DNA of 64,000 nt from Carya illinoinensis. Its lineage: Eukaryota > Streptophyta > Magnoliopsida > Fagales > Juglandaceae. The stretch lies in the NCBI RefSeq assembly GCF_018687715.1, contig NC_056758.1, positions 21,048,501 through 21,112,500 of the forward strand. Direction: 5' to 3'. This document shows positions 59,542 to 64,000 of this stretch, one piece after another. The notes beneath the pieces were generated by a model. That model worked only from the letters and a program-made list of their open reading frames with translations, had not been told where the DNA came from and searched no databases. The number at the start of each line of letters is the position of its first letter. Position 1 is the first letter of the stretch. The position numbers were made by a program, and so were the translations under genes.

Positions 59542-62500
59542 GAATGAAACAAAAGATGGGTTTCTTGTTGTAACTTCGTCCAATGCTGGAACTAAACTTG
59601 TATGGTAAAGGTTGGGTATAAACGATGAAAGTTTCCTTTTGAAAATGGTCTAAAAGGCATCGGCTGGGGCCGACATGTCGCAACGGGTGTGAAGGATCGC
59701 CTAGGTGCCAATTGGCATTGATTCGGGCGTTATCGGGATGGAAGTCTGTGATGTCTTAGATAAAGCCAAATCTTCTAATTCAATCTTAGAACGTTGGAGA
59801 ACGACAAGAAACGCAATATGATCCGAATGAAAAAAACGGTTACGAAGAACCAAAAAGGAAATTAAACTCAAAACATTGTTGAGATTTGACTAATCTTGTG
59901 TAAGTCGATTACATCCTTTGAATCAAGCTAAAAGCTTAACGATAGGGTAGATGGGGAAGCTTAGGGGCATGTGGCCCTTCTTGAAGTTGAGGAAACTAAT
60001 TGTAAGGCTTATGTTGGCTTCAAATTGAAGACTGAAACAAAAGATGGGTTTCTTGTTGTAAATTCGTCTAATGCCAGAACTGAACTAGTATTGTTGAGGT
60101 TGTGTGCTAACGATGACATTTCCCATGAGGAAATGGTGTAAATGGCATGGGCTAGTGGCCTACTTGTTGCAATGCACAAGAAAGAGAACTGAGGTCGGAT
60201 TGGCGGTGATTTCAGCATTATTCACATGGCTTTTCTTTTAATGACAGGTTTTGGATCCAGCCGAAGCTTCTAATTCAGTCTTAGAATGATGAGAAACAAC
60301 AAAGAAAGTAATAAGGTCCGTATAAAAAAAGTTACAAAGAACTAAAGGAAATTAAGCCGAGAACATTGTTGAGAGAATACTAATCTTGTGTAAGCCAATT
60401 ACTTCCCTTAATTCAACGTTAAAGCATAACCACGGGTAGATGGAAACCTTAGGGGCGTGTGGCACTTCTTGGATTAGAGGGAGACCAAATGTAGGGTTTA
60501 TGTGGGCTTCAAATCGAGGAATGAAACGAAAGACTGCTTTCCTTGTGTAAATTGGTCCACTGCAAGAACTAAACTTGTATGGTAAAGGTTGGGTGTAAAC
60601 GATGAAATTTTCCTTGTGAAAATCGTCTAAAAGGCTTTGGCTAGGGGCCAACTTGCCACAACGGGTGTGATGGATCGCGTAGGTGCCGATTGGCGGTGAT
60701 TCGAGCATTATCGACATGGAAGTCTGTGATGTCTTAGATAAAGCCTAATCTTTCTAATTCAATCTTAGAACGTTGGAAAACGACCAGAAAAGCAATATGA
60801 TCCGAATGAAAAAAACGGTTACAAAGAAGCAACAAGGAAATTGAACTCAAAACATTGTTGAGAGATGACTAATCTTGTGTAAGTCGATTACATCCTTTGA
60901 ATCAACCTAAAAGCTTAACGATGGGGTAGATGGGGAAGCTTAGGGGCATGTGGCACTTCTTGAAGTTGAGGAAACTAATTGTAAGGCTTACGTTGGCTTC
61001 AAATTGAAGAATGAAACAAAAGATGGGTTTCTTGTTGTCACTTCGTCCAATGCCGGAACTAAACTTGTATGGTAAAGGTTGGGTATAAACGATGAAAGTT
61101 TCCTTTTGAAAATGGTCTAAAAGGCATCGGCTGGGGCCGACATGTCGCAACGGCTGTGAAGGATCGCCTAGGTGCCGATTGGCATTGATTCGAGCGTTAT
61201 CGACATGGAAGTCTGTGATGTCTTAGATAAAGCCAAATCTTCTAAATCAATCATAGAACGTTGGAAAACGACAAGAAAAGCAGTATGATCCGAATGAAAA
61301 AAACGGTTACGAAGAACCAAAAAGGAAATTAAACTCAAAACATTGTTGAGATTTGACTAATCTTGTGTAAGTCGATTACATCCTTTGAATCAAGCTAAAA
61401 GCTTAACGATGGGGAAGCTTAGGGGCATGTGGCCCGTCTTGAAGTTGAGGAAACTAATTGTAAGTGTTACGTTGGCTTCAAATTGAAGACTGAAACAAAA
61501 AATGGGTTTCTTGTTGTAAATTCGTCTAATGCCGGAACTGAACTAGTATTGTTGAGGTTGTGTGCTAACGATGACATTTCCCATGAGGAAATGGTGTAAA
61601 TGGCATGGGCTAGAAGCCTACTTGTCGCAATGCACAAGAAAGAGAACTGAGATCGGATTGGCGGTGATTTCAGCATTATTCACATGGCTTTTCTTTTAAT
61701 GATAGGTTTTGGATGCAGCCTAAGCTTCTAATACAGTCTTAGAATGATGAGAAACAACAACGAAAGTAATAAGGTCCATATAAAAAAGGTTACAAAGAAC
61801 TAAAAAGGAAATTAAGCCGAAAACATTGTTGAGAGATTACTAATCTTGTTTAAGCCAATTACTTCCCTTAATTCAACGTTAAAGCATAACCACGGGTTGA
61901 TGGGAACCTTAGGGGCGTGTGGCACATCTTGGACATGAGGGAGACCAAATATAGGGTTTATGTGGGCTTCAAATCGAGGAATGAAACGAAAGACTGCTTT
62001 CCTTGTGTAAATTGGTCCACTGCAAGAACTAAACTTGTATGGTAAAGGTTTGGTGTAAACGATGAAATTTTCCTTGTGAAAATCGTCTAAAAGGCTTTGG
62101 CTAGGGGCCAACTTGCCACAACGGGTGTGATGGATCGCGTAGGTGCCGATTGGCGGTGATTCGAGCATTATCGACATGGAAGTCTGTGATGTCTTAGATA
62201 AAGCCTAATCTTTCTAATTCAATCTTAGAACGTTGTGACCGGTGCAAAACTGCATGTGCACAGTATCGTAGTTTTATAGTAAAGTAATAAGAAGAGTATC
62301 GTCCTCAGGGATTGGTACCTTACTCTTGCCAGATACCAAAATTATGCTAATCTCAATTTTATCTAGAGGAATCACTAAGGTTTTTGTAGTAGCAAATAAA
62401 ACTAGATCAACTCAAGAGAAATAAGCAAAGAAAGTAAAACTGATGTTTGAAGATCAAATTCAATAGGGAAGAAAACTTCTAGGAAATCGATTTCACCATA

Positions 62501-63229
62501 ATTCTTCACTATGCTTTTCTCATCCAGCTAATTTAACTTAAACCTCTTTTGTCTATTAGCAAATCTCTAATTCATCCAAAAGCCTCTTTCGATAGTCAAT
62601 TGGAATTGATTCTAGTTTATCAATTCACACAAGAGTATGCAAATTAAATAATCAAGAACGCAATAAGACCAATGATTTAATTACTACACAGGTTCATACA
62701 AGTCTTTCGATCTCTATACTTACCTATGCTGAAATATCCAAGATCTACCCTATGGTTCCCTCTTTCGATAGCAAATCACAAGATTAATAATCATCTAATC
62801 AATGGCCAGTTAATTAGAAGCATTAAACTCAGAATAAATCAGATAAACAAAGAGAGAATTGCATTAAATTAGCATGGACAAACAAGCATAGTTCGGAATT
62901 AGGTTACATCGTTTTCCTAGAAAGAAGAAAATTTAGCTCATACTAGAATTGGAATTCAACATAAACGAATTCACCATAATTGTTCTGAGAAGATGGGAAG
63001 AAGAAAATAAACACTGAAAAATCCTCCTTGCAGCCTCAACTGGTCGTCAAAAGCTCAAGGGAACGATTCAACGCTTTTCTCCCGTCCGTGCTCGTGTATG
63101 AATCCAACGTACGTGCAATAAATTGGAATTCCGTCTCCAAAACAAATGATTTGAATCCCTCTAGCTATGTTTTTCTCCCCCAAAGAGTGTTCTCCAGTCA
63201 AAACTCGCGGCTCTAGAGTGAAGAATGGC

Positions 63230-63237
63230 CTTTTATA
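63230..63237 (-). promoter_or_regulatory. Candidate TATA box of the 62-kb LTR
   Basis: Minus strand reads CCATATAAAAGGCC, a strong TATA match. It is immediately downstream (element strand) of the CGAGCG repeat cluster, so the cluster is in the proximal promoter position. Confidence 0.6.
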
Positions 63238-63274
63238 TGGTCCCACGGCGGAAAACCTAAAATCTGTCAAAATA

Positions 63275-63517
63275 CGATGTTCGCTCGAGCGGGGTGTCGA
63301 GCGCGCATCGAGCGTTCGACTTTGCCTGATTTCGCTCGAGCGTCCTATCGAGCGCACATCGAGCGTTCGACTCTGCCTGATTTCGCTCGAGCGGCCAATG
63401 TCTCCGCTCGAGCGATCTTCGTTTTTCAGCAACCTGCTCGAGCTCCCTGTCGAGCGGCAGTCGAGCGTTTGAATCTGCCTGAATTCGCTCGAGCGACCAA
63501 AAGCCTCCGCTCGAGCG
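63275..63517 (-). repeat. CGAGCG palindrome cluster in U3
   Basis: About 240 bp containing six CGCTCGAGCG-type palindromes or near versions, plus many further TCGAGCG half-sites. They are arranged in units of about 60 bp ending CGTTCGACTCTGCCTGATTT or similar. It is far richer in CpG than the rest of this AT-rich window. Overlapping open frames on both strands only translate this minisatellite and are not genes. Confidence 0.85.
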
Positions 63518-63557
63518 AACTTGTAAAATCTGCAATATGAAATTTTGCAAGCCATCA

Positions 63558-63572
63558 AATACCCCCAAACTT
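63558..63572 (-). other. Polypurine tract of the 62-kb element
   Basis: Plus AATACCCCCAAACTT equals AAGTTTGGGGGTATT on the element strand, directly before the LTR start TGATGGC. Confidence 0.65.
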
Positions 63573-64000
63573 ACAACTTTGTTTGTCCTCAAACAAAAAG
63601 AAAAACAAATGATAGTTTAGGCAATATCAACTCGACCCCAAAGAGAAGTATCATCATTCACCAAGCTTTTATGAATTTAGATTTCATCTCTAGTATCTTA
63701 CTCTTTTAACATCAAAGATAGCAAGAAAATCAATCAAAAATTTTGCAATTTGTCAAGCAAGAGTTAGGCGTTTACTTCAACCTAAAGCTAAGACCTTGAG
63801 TGGGTGTGTGATATAGTCAATTTAACCTCAAACCACTTGCAAACTCAGATAAAAGTAGAACAACCAAAATCAGAAGAATTCTCTTAAAACTTAACCCCAT
63901 AAGTCCAATTTTCAGAAATCCTCTCCACTAATGTAGTCAACACCAAAATCAAAGATCAAAAGGTCTTTATTAAGGTTGTAATGATAGGCCACAGGGTGAG
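63573..64000 (-). other. 3' internal end of the 62-kb element, no gene seen
   Basis: Unique-looking AT-rich sequence beginning with TTTGTCCTCAAACAAA, the plus-strand form of the TTGAGGACAAA motif that often precedes plant polypurine tracts. No coding frame of note is found up to the window edge. Confidence 0.6.

Larger units (their letters stand above)
46938..62235. repeat. Satellite block 5, A-C-B trimers (~1466 bp)
   Basis: Continues the trimeric organisation with a few departures, such as A-B pairs near 51240-51950 and 55000-55900. Regular trimers are well seen at 59435, 60902 (C monomers, 1467 bp apart) and 60435-61894 (A 60435-60924, C 60925-61410, B 61411-61894). It ends at GAACGTTG in an A monomer, where an LTR begins. 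No gene is present; recurrent 69- to 121-codon minus-strand frames are repeat by-products. Confidence 0.92.
62236..63557 (-). mobile_element. LTR of a second minus-strand retrotransposon (1322 bp)
   Basis: The sequence leaves satellite at GAACGTTG and starts TGACCGGTGC; its far end is GCAAGCCATCA next to ATACCCCCAAACTT. On the element strand it starts TGATGGC after a GTTTGGGGGTATT tract and ends ...CCGGTCA. A TATAAAAG box lies at 63230-63237 (minus), leaving about 320 bp of U3 and about 990 bp of R-U5. The U5 side contains AGTATCGTCCTCAGGGA, similar in position and sequence to ATCGTATTCCACAGGGAC of the LARD LTR. The partner LTR, PBS and any genes are outside the window. Confidence 0.75.

Noticed and set aside
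63055..63592. Arg/Ser-rich frames over the CGAGCG cluster, some with repeat-like structure
   Set aside because: Open in four overlapping frames because the ~60-bp unit lacks stops; the region is U3 promoter DNA.

Overview
The window is 64 kb of repeat DNA from a plant nuclear genome, most likely a eudicot. I see no host gene, rRNA or tRNA. The evidence is a long array of ~490-bp satellite monomers interrupted only by LTR retrotransposons of plant type: PBSs resembling the complements of initiator tRNA-Met and tRNA-Asp, gypsy-type protease/RNase H/integrase remnants, and polypurine tracts next to TG...CA LTRs. The species cannot be named from this.

Layout. (1) 1-10297: satellite in an A-B alternation (two related ~490-bp monomers, ~980-bp dimer) with higher-order periods of ~1.96 and ~2.87 kb. 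(2) 10298-15924: two head-to-tail copies of a heavily deleted gypsy-type element sharing an LTR, ordered truncated internal region - LTR - complete internal region - LTR. Its ORF has lost most of reverse transcriptase and the integrase catalytic core but stays open and carries a 93-bp (31-residue) in-frame tandem repeat. (3) 15925-19466: satellite, ~1.96-kb period. (4) 19467-21867: a small chimeric gypsy element with two dissimilar LTRs around an integrase core with an intact D,D-35-E triad. (5) 21868-23069: satellite. (6) 23070-23349: an LTR-less scrap of gypsy pol. (7) 23350-38052: satellite that changes to a three-monomer A-C-B organisation (~1466 bp), where C is a B/A chimera. (8) 38053-46937: a young minus-strand LARD-like element with 3.2-kb LTRs, a tRNA-Asp PBS, no gag or pol, and one small coiled-coil ORF. 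(9) 46938-62235: more A-C-B satellite, including a ~2.9-kb duplication of sequence left of the LARD. (10) 62236-64000: an LTR and the 3' internal end of another minus-strand element, cut by the window edge, whose U3 carries a dense CGAGCG repeat cluster just upstream of a TATA box.

How the parts relate. The satellite is the host matrix and the elements are insertions. None of the three element loci that can be examined shows clean target-site duplications, and flanking satellite phase jumps at each, so insertions were reworked by deletion, unequal exchange and microhomology repair. Dense satellite plus only gypsy-type elements fits centromeric or pericentromeric heterochromatin; that is inference. 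All identities and periods were judged by eye.
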